Shown piece after piece: positions 39,202 through 46,770 of a stretch of 54,384 nt of DNA; within the stretch, counting starts at the first letter, position 1, and each line of letters begins with the position of its first letter. The notes beneath the pieces are model-generated. The model was given only the letters and a program-made list of their open reading frames with translations, was not told the origin of the DNA and searched no databases. The position numbers and the translations under genes were made by a program. The stretch comes from a virus. The DNA lies in IMG/VR virus record IMGVR_UViG_3300044809_000029, positions 1 through 54,384 of that record. The stretch is one strand, 5' to 3'.

Positions 39202-39728
39202 TCCGCCACCTTGAGCAGTTCGCGCTCGAACTCGCGAGCGAGACAGCCGTCGATCGAGAGGCCCTGGACGTTGCTGCGATTGCCGAGGTTGCCGCCGATC
39301 GCGCGGCCGACCTTGTAGCGGTCGAACATGATCGCCCGGTCCAGCGCACCGAACGGCTCCCATTGCAGTTCGCTCCCTCGAACCACCTTGTGGAAGCCGA
39401 CCGGCGGCACCCCGCGTTCATCGAGGAACGCGCCGGCCTTCTCATGTAGGCCGGCGAAGAACGGGATCAGGATCGCGGGGCAGTCAAACCACTCGCCCAT
39501 GAGACGGTGCTCCCAGAAGTTCTGGTGCAGCAGCGACTCCACGGTCGCGCCTCCTGGGATCGCGTCGCGAACGACCAGTTGCTCGGGGTTACCGCACTGG
39601 AGCTCGTAGCAACGCTTGTCGGGGTCGAGCGCCCTACCGACCTTCACTGGGCCGTCGTCGCCCATCTGCATGAGGTAGACGAACTCGGAGACTCCTGCGG
39701 CGCGCCATTCAGCAACGATCTTGGTCAA
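39198..39728 (-). CDS. GIY-YIG nuclease, T5orf172/MUG113-like (176 aa)
   Basis: SEFVYLMQMGDDGPVKVGRA then LDPDKRCYELQCGNPEQLVV and ESLLHQNFWEHRLMGEWFDC form the compact GIY-YIG core (YLM..VKVG, R, E, and the His/Phe block) of the T5orf172 branch. The C-terminal half is a separate uncharacterised region. TTG 39728 is favoured because GGAGGT lies six bases upstream; an ATG at 39776 would put the start deep in the divergent control region. Opens the late leftward operon. Confidence 0.7.
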   Translation of the reverse strand: MTKIVAEWRAAGVSEFVYLMQMGDDGPVKVGRALDPDKRCYELQCGNPEQLVVRDAIPGGATVESLLHQNFWEHRLMGEWFDCPAILIPFFAGLHEKAGAFLDERGVPPVGFHKVVRGSELQWEPFGALDRAIMFDRYKVGRAIGGNLGNRSNVQGLSIDGCLAREFERELLKVAE

Positions 39729-39862
39729 CGGTGGACCTCCGAGTCGTGAGCGAGCACGCCCGCGATTTTCCCGCACGTACCGGACGCGTTCTGTGGAGTG
39801 CTCACGGAGGCTGGTCCCTACCAGGCTGCGGGTGGGCTGGACAGGTTAGACTCGCGCGCCTG
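39729..39862. other. Divergent control region, candidate attP neighbourhood
   Basis: 134 bp between the GIY-YIG gene and the serine integrase. It holds a TAGACT hexamer at 39847-39852 for the integrase and an imperfect GTGAGC-AGCAC / GTGCTCAC inverted pair at about 39746-39804. Large serine integrases usually have attP right beside their gene, so the crossover site is likely here, but it cannot be fixed from one sequence. Confidence 0.35.
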
Positions 39863-41341
39863 GTGGCCCGGCCCTTGCGCTTGGACGAGATCGTGCGCGT
39901 CTCTCAACGCGGCGACCGTGAAGGCGACTCGTTCCGCAGTCCCGACCAGCAGCACGCCATTATCGCACGCTGGGCTGAGGCGAACAACGCCACGATCACC
40001 GCGCGCCACGAAGCGATCGACGTGAGCGGGAAGACGATGGACCGCGCGGACATTGACGCTGCCGTGGCGCGGATCCGGGCTGGGGAGAGCGACGGGATCA
40101 TCGTCGCCTGGTTGGACCGTTTCAGCCGCGCCCCGGTAGCTGAAGCCTTGAGGGTGTATGAGGACATCGCCGCTGCGGGGGGGCGAGTGATCGCGGTGGA
40201 TATGGCCGGGTTGGATCCGCGTGATCCGAGCGGGGAGCTTGCGCTGACGTTGAACTTGGGTGTGAACCGGATGCAGTGGCGTCGCGCTCAGGAGCGGTGG
40301 CGGATGAGTCAGGCGGACGCTGTCCGGGCGGGGAAGGCGATCGGCGGGGCGCCGTTCGGGTACCGGTTCCGCGACCCGACACCCAGGCCTCGCGGTGTCG
40401 GCGTCCTCGACTCCAGGTTGGTCGTGGAGCCCGGGGAGGCCGGGGTCGTTCGCGAGTTGTTCGAGCGCAAGATCGGTGGGGCGACGTGGCTGGAGCTCGC
40501 GCGGTTCCTTGATCTCGCGGCGCCACGCGCGGATGGGCGAACGTGGTCGAGGCAGACGGTGCAGGGCATGATCCGTAACCGCACGTATCTCGGGGAGGTC
40601 CGGTTCGGTGAGCATCACCGGGCTGACGCGCATGAAGCGATCGTGTCGCCGAGCGTGTGGCGGCGCGCTCAGCCCGCGCCGAGCCGGCGAACCCCGAGGG
40701 GCTCGTACCTGCTCACGGGGCTCGTTCGTTGCGCGGGGTGCGGTTGGAGGATGCTCGCCAACAGCGGCGGCCGGGAAGGCCCGAGGGTGTACGCGTGCCC
40801 GACGTTGGACTGCCCGGCGAAGTCGACGGTTCTCGTGCACCGACTCGATGAGGAGGTTGTCCGGCAGTTCTTCGAACACTTGGAGGACTTCAGCGTGCGG
40901 GAGGCGACCGGGGGCACGCTCGAGACGGCCCGGGCGTTGGTCGCGGAGCGGACTGCGGTCGTGGAGCGTCTCGCTGCGGTGGTGCCGTCGCATCCGGCGG
41001 CGGTCGCGGCGCACCAGGAGGCTCTGCGGGCGGCGGAGCGGGAGCTTGAGGAGGCGGAGGACGCGCTCGCTGGCGCGGCCCCGGTAGCTGGGCCGGAAGC
41101 GGGGGTGCTCCGGGAGGACTGGCCGGGATTGACGCTACCGGAGCGGCGCACGTTGATCGGGGCCGGGGTGGATGCGGTGCTGGTCAGGCGGGCGAGGTCA
41201 CGCGGCGCGCCGCACCGGCCGATCAGTGAGCGTGTCCTTGTCCTGTTCGCTGGGGACGCGCCCGAGGGGCTGCTCGAGCCGCGCGGGCTCACGGGGTGGG
41301 CCTGGGACGACGATCCAGGGTCGTTGCGTCCGGTCTCGTAG
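39863..41341 (+). CDS. Large serine integrase (492 aa)
   Basis: Resolvase domain with catalytic Ser in DEIVRVSQRG (S14), GKTMDRADIDAAVARI and the conserved VAWLDRFSR block. Then a recombinase domain (KAIGGAPFGYRF, WSRQTVQGMIRNRTYLGE), a zinc ribbon (LVRCAGCGWRM, CPTLDC) and a coiled-coil segment of Ala/Glu-rich helices at about 350-400. All parts are present, so it should catalyse directional attP x attB insertion. GTG 39863 gives a normal N-terminus ten bases after TAGACT; an ATG 132 bases upstream would add an unlikely extension. Confidence 0.92.
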   Translation: MARPLRLDEIVRVSQRGDREGDSFRSPDQQHAIIARWAEANNATITARHEAIDVSGKTMDRADIDAAVARIRAGESDGIIVAWLDRFSRAPVAEALRVYEDIAAAGGRVIAVDMAGLDPRDPSGELALTLNLGVNRMQWRRAQERWRMSQADAVRAGKAIGGAPFGYRFRDPTPRPRGVGVLDSRLVVEPGEAGVVRELFERKIGGATWLELARFLDLAAPRADGRTWSRQTVQGMIRNRTYLGEVRFGEHHRADAHEAIVSPSVWRRAQPAPSRRTPRGSYLLTGLVRCAGCGWRMLANSGGREGPRVYACPTLDCPAKSTVLVHRLDEEVVRQFFEHLEDFSVREATGGTLETARALVAERTAVVERLAAVVPSHPAAVAAHQEALRAAERELEEAEDALAGAAPVAGPEAGVLREDWPGLTLPERRTLIGAGVDAVLVRRARSRGAPHRPISERVLVLFAGDAPEGLLEPRGLTGWAWDDDPGSLRPVS

Positions 41342-41410
41342 GATTTGGGCGTACGCGCGGGCGACTGCTTCGGTGGCGCGGTTCACGGCGCAGGATCGCC
41401 CCCACAAGTT

Positions 41411-41447
41411 TGTCTAGACCCCTTGACATTGTCTAGCGCAGTAGACA
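41411..41447. promoter_or_regulatory. Operator candidate: repeated TGTCTA/TAGACA half-sites
   Basis: TGTCTAGAC at 41411-41419 contains the perfect 8-bp palindrome GTCTAGAC. Nineteen bases on, TGTCTA (41430-41435) and TAGACA (41442-41447) form an inverted pair around GCGCAG. The half-sites cover the spacer between -35 and -10, so a bound regulator would block the promoter. Confidence 0.6.
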
Positions 41448-41451
41448 TACT
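41423..41451 (+). promoter_or_regulatory. Promoter TTGACA-17-CATACT
   Basis: A consensus -35 (41423-41428) and a near-consensus -10 (41446-41451) at the ideal 17-bp distance. ATG 41458 lies six bases after the -10, so the message is probably leaderless. The best sigma-70-type promoter in the window. Confidence 0.75.
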
Positions 41452-41457
41452 GCGGTC

Positions 41458-41634
41458 ATGAGTAAGCGCACCCCCAAACAGCAGGCCCGCTTCGACGCCG
41501 CCACCCAGCGCGCCGTGGAGATCGCTCGCGAGCGGCACATCCGCTTGTGGAACGCGCGCATGGAGAAGGAAGAGCAGGCGATCATCGACAACTTCGTCGG
41601 CGACATCGCCACCTACGTCGGAGCGAAGGCGTAG
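41458..41634 (+). CDS. Small charged protein, first gene of the regulated unit (58 aa)
   Basis: MSKRTPKQQARFDAATQRAV then EIARERHIRLWNARMEKEEQ: mostly one long amphipathic helix. It sits behind the strong operator-controlled promoter and is co-transcribed with an HTH protein. It could be an excisionase-like or antirepressor peptide, but no family motif is seen. Confidence 0.6.
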   Translation: MSKRTPKQQARFDAATQRAVEIARERHIRLWNARMEKEEQAIIDNFVGDIATYVGAKA

Positions 41635-41637
41635 ACC

Positions 41638-42003
41638 ATGACGCTCACCGACCAGCAGATCACCGACCTCGAGGCCGCCGACCTCCTCGCCCGCGAAGCG
41701 AAGGCCCTCTACGACAACGCGCGCCTCGTCCGCGAACGCGAGATCCGCCGTGTCGCCGCCGAGGGCGGAACGTACCGGGACATCGCAACTGTCGCCGGGG
41801 TCGCGTACCAGCGCGTCGCGCAGATCGTGACGAGCAAGACACCGCCTACGCGGCCGAGGAACGACCATCTCCGCTTCGAGTGCCCCCGGTGCGGCGCCGG
41901 CGTCGGCGAACCCTGCGAGGGCAAGGACCGCTGGCAAGCGCACGGGCAGCGGCACGACGTGGCGATCGCGGCGTTCCGCGCGGAACATCCAGAGCTCGGA
42001 TAG
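41638..42003 (+). CDS. HTH plus zinc-knuckle regulator (121 aa)
   Basis: A helix-turn-helix at about 38-65 (EIRRVAAEGGTYRDIATVAG, VAYQRVAQIV) is followed by FECPRCGAGVGEPCEGKDRW and HGQRHDV, a Cys3His-type zinc module common in actinophage DNA-binding proteins. Three bases after the preceding gene. A likely regulator of the lysogeny block, perhaps acting on the TGTCTA sites upstream. Confidence 0.7.
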   Translation: MTLTDQQITDLEAADLLAREAKALYDNARLVREREIRRVAAEGGTYRDIATVAGVAYQRVAQIVTSKTPPTRPRNDHLRFECPRCGAGVGEPCEGKDRWQAHGQRHDVAIAAFRAEHPELG

Positions 42004-42026
42004 GGCTCGCTCGCTTCCGCGTGAAT

Positions 42027-42038
42027 CCGTCATGACGG
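42027..42038. repeat. 12-bp perfect palindrome between convergent genes
   Basis: CCGTCATGACGG, covering the stop of the leftward early operon, 24 bases after the rightward regulator's stop. Too short to be a convincing terminator; may be a protein site. Confidence 0.3.
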
Positions 42039-42284
42039 CCTCTCGATGTAGCGCCGCCGAAACGCGCGCTCAGCGCTGCGCCGCTGCGTGTCCTCAGCCG
42101 TTGGCCTCAGGCCCGTGCGCTCGATGTCGTCGAGGGCGGCTAGATAGCCGCTAACGAACGGGCTCCAGTCCTGCGTGTAGACGACCTCGCGCATCCCCTC
42201 AGCGACTTGGCTACGACCGCGGCGGAGCATCCAGACGAACCACCCGAGGACGAGCACGAGAACGAGGGCCGCGCCCAAGGTCAC
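42030..42284 (-). CDS. Small membrane protein, last gene of the early operon (84 aa)
   Basis: GTG 42284 overlaps the upstream stop. N-terminal membrane segment (TLGAALVLVLVLGWFVWML) and a basic helical tail (FVSGYLAALDDIERTGLRPT). Function unknown. Confidence 0.55.
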   Translation of the reverse strand: MTLGAALVLVLVLGWFVWMLRRGRSQVAEGMREVVYTQDWSPFVSGYLAALDDIERTGLRPTAEDTQRRSAERAFRRRYIERPS

Positions 42285-42487
42285 TTCAGCGCCTCCTCAG
42301 GCCATGCCTCGGCGATCTCCTTCTCGATCTGCTGGTAGAGCTTCACCCGAGGGTTGCTCGGCGCATAGCCCATCGCCGCCTCATGGAGCAGAAACCGCAG
42401 AGTGAGCGCCTGCCCCTTGGCGATCCACGGCCTGATGTAGAGCGGTTCCACAGCCCGCTCGCTTTCCTGTACTTGGAAGTCGGTCAC
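42281..42487 (-). CDS. Hypothetical early protein (68 aa)
   Basis: GTG 42487 overlaps the previous stop (GTGA). Sequence VTDFQVQESERAVEPLYIRP then a helical half (LTLRFLLHEAAMGYAPSNPR). No family recognised. Confidence 0.5.
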   Translation of the reverse strand: MTDFQVQESERAVEPLYIRPWIAKGQALTLRFLLHEAAMGYAPSNPRVKLYQQIEKEIAEAWPEEALK

Positions 42488-42756
42488 GACGGCCACCGGT
42501 TGATGAAATCGCCGAAGCGATCGATGGAGACGCGCTTCCAGTAGCCGCCGGTGCCCGCCCACGTCACCATCGTCTGGTTGTCCCGGTAGCGGTCAACGAA
42601 GTGCGGCGTGACGGTCTGCGAACGCTTGGACGGCGCCCAGCGCCCTGACTGCACCGAGTGGACAGGGACGCCCTTCGGGATCACGAAAGGCTGGCCGACC
42701 AGCGGCTCAGGCGTGGGAGCCAACTCCCTTTGTGATGGGTGCTGCTGGTCAGGCAT
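42484..42756 (-). CDS. Hypothetical early protein (90 aa)
   Basis: ATG 42756 lies just after the preceding stop. Beta-rich C-terminus (NQTMVTWAGTGGYWKRVSID). No family recognised. Confidence 0.5.
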   Translation of the reverse strand: MPDQQHPSQRELAPTPEPLVGQPFVIPKGVPVHSVQSGRWAPSKRSQTVTPHFVDRYRDNQTMVTWAGTGGYWKRVSIDRFGDFINRWPS

Positions 42757-42760
42757 TCCG

Positions 42761-43033
42761 TCACGGCCCCGCGATCTCGGGATCGAAGCCCAACCCGCGC
42801 AAGGCCGCCACGAGGCCACACGGGCAGTCGGGCTCATGCGGATAGCGGTCCGGGTGGTCGCAGCGCCAGGACTGATGCGAGACGTACTCAGTGACGGCTT
42901 CTCGCAGTCGATCCACGTCTGCCCGGAGGCCGACGATCTCGGCTGCGCAGGAGTGCGCGATCCCGAGGCCGTCTAGGTGGGCTCCGCACCCGCCGCAGAC
43001 GTAGGTCAGCCCGCTCTTGGCAGGCTGCGTCAT
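42761..43033 (-). CDS. Small zinc-binding protein (90 aa)
   Basis: Cys/His-rich: LTYVCGGCGAHLDGLGIAHS, SHQSWRCDHPDRYPHEPDCP and CGLVAALRGLGFDP, with a coiled helix between. Probably binds zinc. Overlaps the upstream stop. Confidence 0.55.
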   Translation of the reverse strand: MTQPAKSGLTYVCGGCGAHLDGLGIAHSCAAEIVGLRADVDRLREAVTEYVSHQSWRCDHPDRYPHEPDCPCGLVAALRGLGFDPEIAGP

Positions 43034-43308
43034 AGCTCGCTCGGCGTCTTCCCAAGGGCTCCACGCGCGACCGCCTGCATGGCCCGCATCGTGTCCTCGT
43101 AGTCAGCAATGACCTCCTGGCCGGCCTTCATCTGTCGGTGCTGGTCGAGCAGCACATCGCTCGACCGGGGCTCAACCGCGCCCGTCGCGATCGTGTAGAG
43201 CGCCTGGTGGTAGCGGTCCCGCTCCGCGCGCGACTCGTGCAGAGCGAAGCTCGCCGGCGCGATGTAGCGCTGCACCGCTCGGAGGATCGACCTGCTCTGG
43301 CTAGACAT
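43030..43308 (-). CDS. Helical early protein (92 aa)
   Basis: ATG 43308 overlaps the previous gene's end. Long helices (ESRAERDRYHQALYTIATGA, LDQHRQMKAGQEVIADYEDT). No family recognised. Confidence 0.5.
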   Translation of the reverse strand: MSSQSRSILRAVQRYIAPASFALHESRAERDRYHQALYTIATGAVEPRSSDVLLDQHRQMKAGQEVIADYEDTMRAMQAVARGALGKTPSEL

Positions 43309-43540
43309 CAGCTTGCCTCCACGGGAGGCGCTGGACAAGGTTGCCGGTAGCGGCGCACCACGCGAACGTGAGGCACCAGAGCGAGACGACGATCCATCCA
43401 GCCCACTTGCCGGTGTCGAAGGCGTAGGCGATCGTCACCGCGATCGGGATCAGCAGAGCGATCCATGCCAGGGCGGAGAGCAGCAGGTAACGCGCCTTCG
43501 CCCCAGTGGACCAGCTTGGACGAGGTTCCGACTGAGCCAT
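43301..43540 (-). CDS. Small two-pass membrane protein (79 aa)
   Basis: Hydrophobic segments at about 16-39 (ARYLLLSALAWIALLIPIAV) and 45-66 (GWIVVSLWCLTFAWCAATGN). Start ATG 43540 overlaps the upstream stop as TGATG. Function unknown. Confidence 0.55.
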   Translation of the reverse strand: MAQSEPRPSWSTGAKARYLLLSALAWIALLIPIAVTIAYAFDTGKWAGWIVVSLWCLTFAWCAATGNLVQRLPWRQADV

Positions 43541-43920
43541 CACGCAGCCACCGCCGCCCGCGCCAGCCCGAAGTAGTCCACGTCGTCGGGGTGCAGCTCG
43601 AGTGTCTCCCGGCTGTGCGCCGCGAGGACCGTCGCGAACATGGCAAACTGCTCCGCCGCGCGCTTGTGGTGGCTGATCTTGCTACCCGCCTCTGAGAGCC
43701 GCTTCGTCAACTTCGGGTCGAACTGCACGTCATGGCGTGCGCCGCCAGTGACCTCGTACTCCGTGACCTCCAGGCCGGCGCGCTTGAGTTCGGCGAGCAC
43801 GTCCTGGCGCTCGCGCTCCCACCACGAACGGCGCTCCTCGTGGTAGTCGCGGCGCTCCTCAGCGGCCTTCGCGATGTCGCCTGCGCGGTACTGGAACGTC
43901 CACTCGTTGCGAAGGCTCAT
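43540..43920 (-). CDS. Coiled-coil early protein (126 aa)
   Basis: Highly charged N-terminal coil (AEERRDYHEERRSWWERERQ) then a mixed region with KLTKRLSEAGSKISHHKRAA and ETLELHPDDVDYFGLARAAV. No family recognised; the basic coil could bind nucleic acid. Confidence 0.5.
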   Translation of the reverse strand: MSLRNEWTFQYRAGDIAKAAEERRDYHEERRSWWERERQDVLAELKRAGLEVTEYEVTGGARHDVQFDPKLTKRLSEAGSKISHHKRAAEQFAMFATVLAAHSRETLELHPDDVDYFGLARAAVAA

Positions 43921-44018
43921 GGCCTCTCCTTGGTCTGTTCGGTTTCGGTGCTCGCCAGCTTCCTTGGGGGAGCGGGTCGGCTCCCGCTGTTGGCTCGAAG
44001 CGGAAGACGGTCAGGCAT
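43917..44018 (-). CDS. Tiny protein (33 aa)
   Basis: ATG 44018 overlaps the stop of the STAS-like gene and its TGA overlaps the next ATG. Pro/Arg-rich, MPDRLPLRANSGSRPAPPRK. Fills what would otherwise be a 90-bp gap. Confidence 0.4.
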   Translation of the reverse strand: MPDRLPLRANSGSRPAPPRKLASTETEQTKERP

Positions 44019-44331
44019 CGCGCAGCCGCTCCTCGACGAGATCCCAGGACGCCTGCACGTCCTCGTTCATCGCGACGGCAGTCACGTCATGCAGCGAGCG
44101 CAGCTCATGGATGAACGGCGACGTCATGGCTTCCACGCCCGAGCAGTCCAGCGTCACCGGCCCGGCAGGGAGCAACTCGGCGACGTTCCGCGCCATGCGC
44201 CGCGTCGCGAAGATTCGGTGCCGCGACCAGTCGATCTCGTAGCCCCGGTCCTTGGCGAGTTGCCGCAGGTTCTCGGGCACATTCGCTGGCTCGTTCGGCG
44301 GCAGCACCGTGGCAAGGTCGACCGTGGTCAT
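44011..44331 (-). CDS. STAS-like protein, DUF4325 type (106 aa)
   Basis: An N-terminal part, then SRHRIFATRRMARNVAELLP, AGPVTLDCSGVEAMTSPFIH and a final VAMNEDVQASWDLVEERLRD. The order (R-x-A-R, V-x-LD-x-SGV, S-x-F-x-x-EL, x-MNEDV) matches the STAS-like DUF4325 family, found beside histidine kinases and in defence or phage loci. Such proteins may bind regulators. ATG 44331 chosen for overlap with the previous stop. Confidence 0.6.
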   Translation of the reverse strand: MTTVDLATVLPPNEPANVPENLRQLAKDRGYEIDWSRHRIFATRRMARNVAELLPAGPVTLDCSGVEAMTSPFIHELRSLHDVTAVAMNEDVQASWDLVEERLRDA

Positions 44332-44543
44332 TGCGGCTCCAGTCCGATCATCTGCTCCAGCGCGCGTCGCTGCCAATCGACCGCCTCCGCTATCAGCGGC
44401 CACGGCGCCTCGCTCATCCCGTACGCGCGGTTTAGGGCGTCACGCGCAGCCCGAATGCACTCGCGGGGAGGAACGCGATTCGGTCCGGCGGGCTCGGTCC
44501 ACGGCACGCCGCGACTTCCGCTTCGGCCAGGACTCGAGGTCAT
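44328..44543 (-). CDS. Hypothetical early protein (71 aa)
   Basis: Pro/Arg-rich N-terminus with a helical C-terminal half (CIRAARDALNRAYGMSEAPW, LIAEAVDWQRRALEQMIGLE). No family recognised. Overlaps neighbours by ATGA on both sides. Confidence 0.5.
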   Translation of the reverse strand: MTSSPGRSGSRGVPWTEPAGPNRVPPRECIRAARDALNRAYGMSEAPWPLIAEAVDWQRRALEQMIGLEPQ

Positions 44544-44797
44544 CGGGTCTGCTCCTTCTCGTCAGATGCGACTGGTAACGGCCACCGGTTGCCGTTCGTT
44601 CGTCGCGGACTCGCCTCCGGAGCCACGGTGATCCGGTAGGTGACGATCGCACCATGTCCCAGCGCGTCATAGGTGCGATGGAATCGGCGAAGCTCGGCGG
44701 CGATTGCCTGCCCGACGTCGGCGGTGTCGTGCCAGCCGTTGCCGCTAGCGCGACCGCGGCCCTCTGACTTCTCGCCTTCTACCTTGACGTAGATCAC
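44540..44797 (-). CDS. Hypothetical early protein (85 aa)
   Basis: GTG 44797 has GAGGAGT upstream and overlaps the previous stop (GTGA). Short alpha/beta domain (GQAIAAELRRFHRTYDALGH, AIVTYRITVAPEASPR). Function unknown. Confidence 0.5.
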   Translation of the reverse strand: MIYVKVEGEKSEGRGRASGNGWHDTADVGQAIAAELRRFHRTYDALGHGAIVTYRITVAPEASPRRTNGNRWPLPVASDEKEQTR

Positions 44798-45072
44798 GGC
44801 GACTCCTCGAGCGGGGCGTACGTGGCGGCGAACACGTCCTTGTCGATCACCCATAGCTCGCCGGCTGGCCCTTGCGCGAGCCAGTCACCAGGCTTACCGC
44901 TGTGGTCGCCCTCCATCGCCTCCACGACGAACGACTCGTGGACCTGGCGAGCGCGGATCGTCGCCGTCTTGCGAAACTCGGTGTCTGCCTCGCCCAGTAG
45001 GAAGGTTCCAGCGTGACCGGGGAAATGGGTTCGCCTGCTGCGATCCGGGAGCGAGTCAGGCGTTGGCGTCAT
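44794..45072 (-). CDS. Small conserved-type phage protein with PGDW motif (92 aa)
   Basis: The core ATIRARQVHESFVVEAMEGD then HSGKPGDWLAQGPAGELWVI and DKDVFAATYAPL follows a pattern common in actinobacteria and their phages (PGDW-x3-G-x3-W-x-I-D-x-x-x-F-x-x-x-Y). Known only as hypothetical. Start overlaps the methyltransferase end by 17 bp. Confidence 0.6.
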   Translation of the reverse strand: MTPTPDSLPDRSRRTHFPGHAGTFLLGEADTEFRKTATIRARQVHESFVVEAMEGDHSGKPGDWLAQGPAGELWVIDKDVFAATYAPLEESP

Positions 45073-45619
45073 AGAAGGCCCTCGCGAATCCCATCGGAGT
45101 TGCAGAACGAATCGCCGCGCGCTCAGGCCCAGGAGCCACCCGGTGCATCTTCGAGCCCTCGGTCGCAGCGACGGGCTGACGCACCGGCGGGTTGAACGTC
45201 CCCCAGAGGCACGTGAACTTCGTGTACGGGTCGCCGTGGTGGCTGGGCTGGAACGTGTACGTCGGCGGCCCGAGGTACTTCGAGAGCTTCCCCGCGGGGT
45301 TCTCCAGCGCCCACCACGCCGGCTGGGTCATCAGCACGATCCGCAGGCACGCGTCGACGATCGACAGGCCCTCGCGCATCTCGTCATCGGTCCGGGGCCA
45401 GCGAGCTCCGGACTGCGCGAACACGGTGCAGGGGGGCGCGGCGAGGATGCCATGCACGGGCTTGGAGGGGAGATGGAGCAGGCGGACGTCCTGGCCGTGC
45501 TCGAGGTCGACGCGCACGACGTCGTACCCGTCCTCTTCGTAGGGGCGGCTCCAGTTGCCGGTGCGGTCGCAGAGGCTCAGGATGAGCTGCGGCCGGCGGA
45601 GCGCGAAGACCTCGCCCAT
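45056..45619 (-). CDS. DNA cytosine-5 methyltransferase-like protein (187 aa)
   Basis: Motif I region LILSLCDRTGNWSRPYEEDG with RVDLEHG, motif IV APPC (61-64) in ILAAPPCTVFAQSGARW, and ENPAG (106-110), the motif VI equivalent, are present. At 187 residues it is about half a full C5 enzyme and lacks a target-recognition domain, like many phage homologues. It may protect phage DNA from host restriction. ATG 45619 overlaps the upstream stop (TGATG). Confidence 0.75.
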   Translation of the reverse strand: MGEVFALRRPQLILSLCDRTGNWSRPYEEDGYDVVRVDLEHGQDVRLLHLPSKPVHGILAAPPCTVFAQSGARWPRTDDEMREGLSIVDACLRIVLMTQPAWWALENPAGKLSKYLGPPTYTFQPSHHGDPYTKFTCLWGTFNPPVRQPVAATEGSKMHRVAPGPERAAIRSATPMGFARAFYDANA

Positions 45620-45723
45620 CAGCCGATCACCCTGACCTCGACAAGCCTGCCGCCGACGTAACGCCGCACGGTCAGTCCCAGCCAAGGCGCCCAGTTCTCT
45701 TTGCTGGGGAGCGAGTCAGCCAT
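45619..45723 (-). CDS. Tiny early protein (34 aa)
   Basis: ATG 45723 lies inside the end of the upstream gene; TGA overlaps the methyltransferase ATG. Peptide ADSLPSKENWAPWLGLTVRR then a beta-like end. Support is from overlaps on both sides and codon pattern. Confidence 0.45.
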   Translation of the reverse strand: MADSLPSKENWAPWLGLTVRRYVGGRLVEVRVIG

Positions 45724-45916
45724 TCGGCAGCCCGAGCTTGAACTCGTCGTTGATCCACGTCACGGCCGTGAGCGTCAGGTGGTTGGCGAGCGCCTCGCGC
45801 TGGCCATCTGTCGCCTTCACGCTCCCGAACGTCTCGATGGCGCGATCCGCCAGCGCCAGAGCAAGGGTGGCTCCGTCAACAGACCCCAAAGGGTGGAGGA
45901 GCGGGTCAGGTGTCAC
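45716..45916 (-). CDS. Small early protein (66 aa)
   Basis: GTG 45916 overlaps the previous stop. One helical domain (LALALADRAIETFGSVKATD, GQREALANHLTLTAVTWIND). No family recognised. Confidence 0.5.
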   Translation of the reverse strand: MTPDPLLHPLGSVDGATLALALADRAIETFGSVKATDGQREALANHLTLTAVTWINDEFKLGLPNG

Positions 45917-46392
45917 GCGAGCCTCTCGATGCACCACACCGTGGCCTGCGGGCCCTGCACAGGCGCCGGGTGGAAGTGGTCGCCCTGCGGCGGGTTCTCG
46001 TTCAGGTCCGCAGCGAGCGCCTCAGCGTCAGCCCGTGACGGGCACACGACCATGCCGATGCCGTGGTCGCTGTTGTCGAAGTAGCGCACGACCCACGACC
46101 GCCCCTCACGCTCGAACGAGAAGGCCGGGTAGCCGACGGTGCCGATCAGACTCGCTGGGCGCATATGGGTCTCCTTCGCCTTCCGAGCCGCAGCCCACTT
46201 CGCCCGCAGCGCGACACCCGGCGTCAGGCCCCCGAGCCCCAGGCACGCTGAGCACGCCCACCACATGCCGCCGTCAACGTGGCGGCCGTCGCTGAGGTAG
46301 CCCGGGCCGTAGACACCGCCGAAGCCGGAGCAGGCCGGGCATTCCACATCGCCCTCAGCAAGCGCCATTGAAGAAGGCGACTGGTTAGACAT
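45913..46392 (-). CDS. Cys-rich, DnaJ-type zinc-motif protein (159 aa)
   Basis: Two CxxCxGxG-like elements (VECPACSGFGGVYG, WACSACLGLGGL) resemble half of the DnaJ zinc finger. The C-terminal part (FSFEREGRSWVVRYFDNSDH) is a small alpha/beta domain. Might assist folding or bind nucleic acid. Uncertain. Confidence 0.55.
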   Translation of the reverse strand: MSNQSPSSMALAEGDVECPACSGFGGVYGPGYLSDGRHVDGGMWWACSACLGLGGLTPGVALRAKWAAARKAKETHMRPASLIGTVGYPAFSFEREGRSWVVRYFDNSDHGIGMVVCPSRADAEALAADLNENPPQGDHFHPAPVQGPQATVWCIERLA

Positions 46393-46561
46393 TCGCGCGC
46401 TCCTTCGATCGCGATGTCGGGCGTTCCTTGATCGTGATGTCAGTACCGCAGTTGGCGAGGATCAACTCGACGAGATGCCCGACGTGCGCCTGTCCGGCAG
46501 TGATGACGAAGCCGCGGTGCTCGCCCTTGTGGTCCGTCCATTTGATGTCGATGGAGCTCAC
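46385..46561 (-). CDS. Small early protein (58 aa)
   Basis: GTG 46561 follows GGAGGAG and overlaps the previous stop. Core VSSIDIKWTDHKGEHRGFVI then HVGHLVELILANCGTDITIK. No family recognised. Confidence 0.5.
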   Translation of the reverse strand: MSSIDIKWTDHKGEHRGFVITAGQAHVGHLVELILANCGTDITIKERPTSRSKERANV

Positions 46562-46770
46562 CTGCGCTCCTCCTTGAATGGCAGGCTGGGGCTGTCGCCG
46601 TGCAGCGGGCACGTCCCCAGCGGTTCGTCGCCCATGTAGGGCGGTTCGTAGGCCAGGTCGTATTCGGCGCAGGCGTCGCACACGTCCTGAAGCTCGTGCC
46701 GTAGCGGGTTGCCGCACGGGCACGTCATGTACCCAGCTAACTCGGAGTGTCGAAGGAGCGGGTCAGACAC
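46558..46770 (-). CDS. Small zinc-ribbon protein (70 aa)
   Basis: GTG 46770 overlaps the previous stop region. Cys groups YMTCPCGNPLRHELQDVCDA, CAEYDLAYEPP and TCPLHGDSP suggest one or two zinc sites. Function unknown. Confidence 0.55.
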   Translation of the reverse strand: MSDPLLRHSELAGYMTCPCGNPLRHELQDVCDACAEYDLAYEPPYMGDEPLGTCPLHGDSPSLPFKEERR

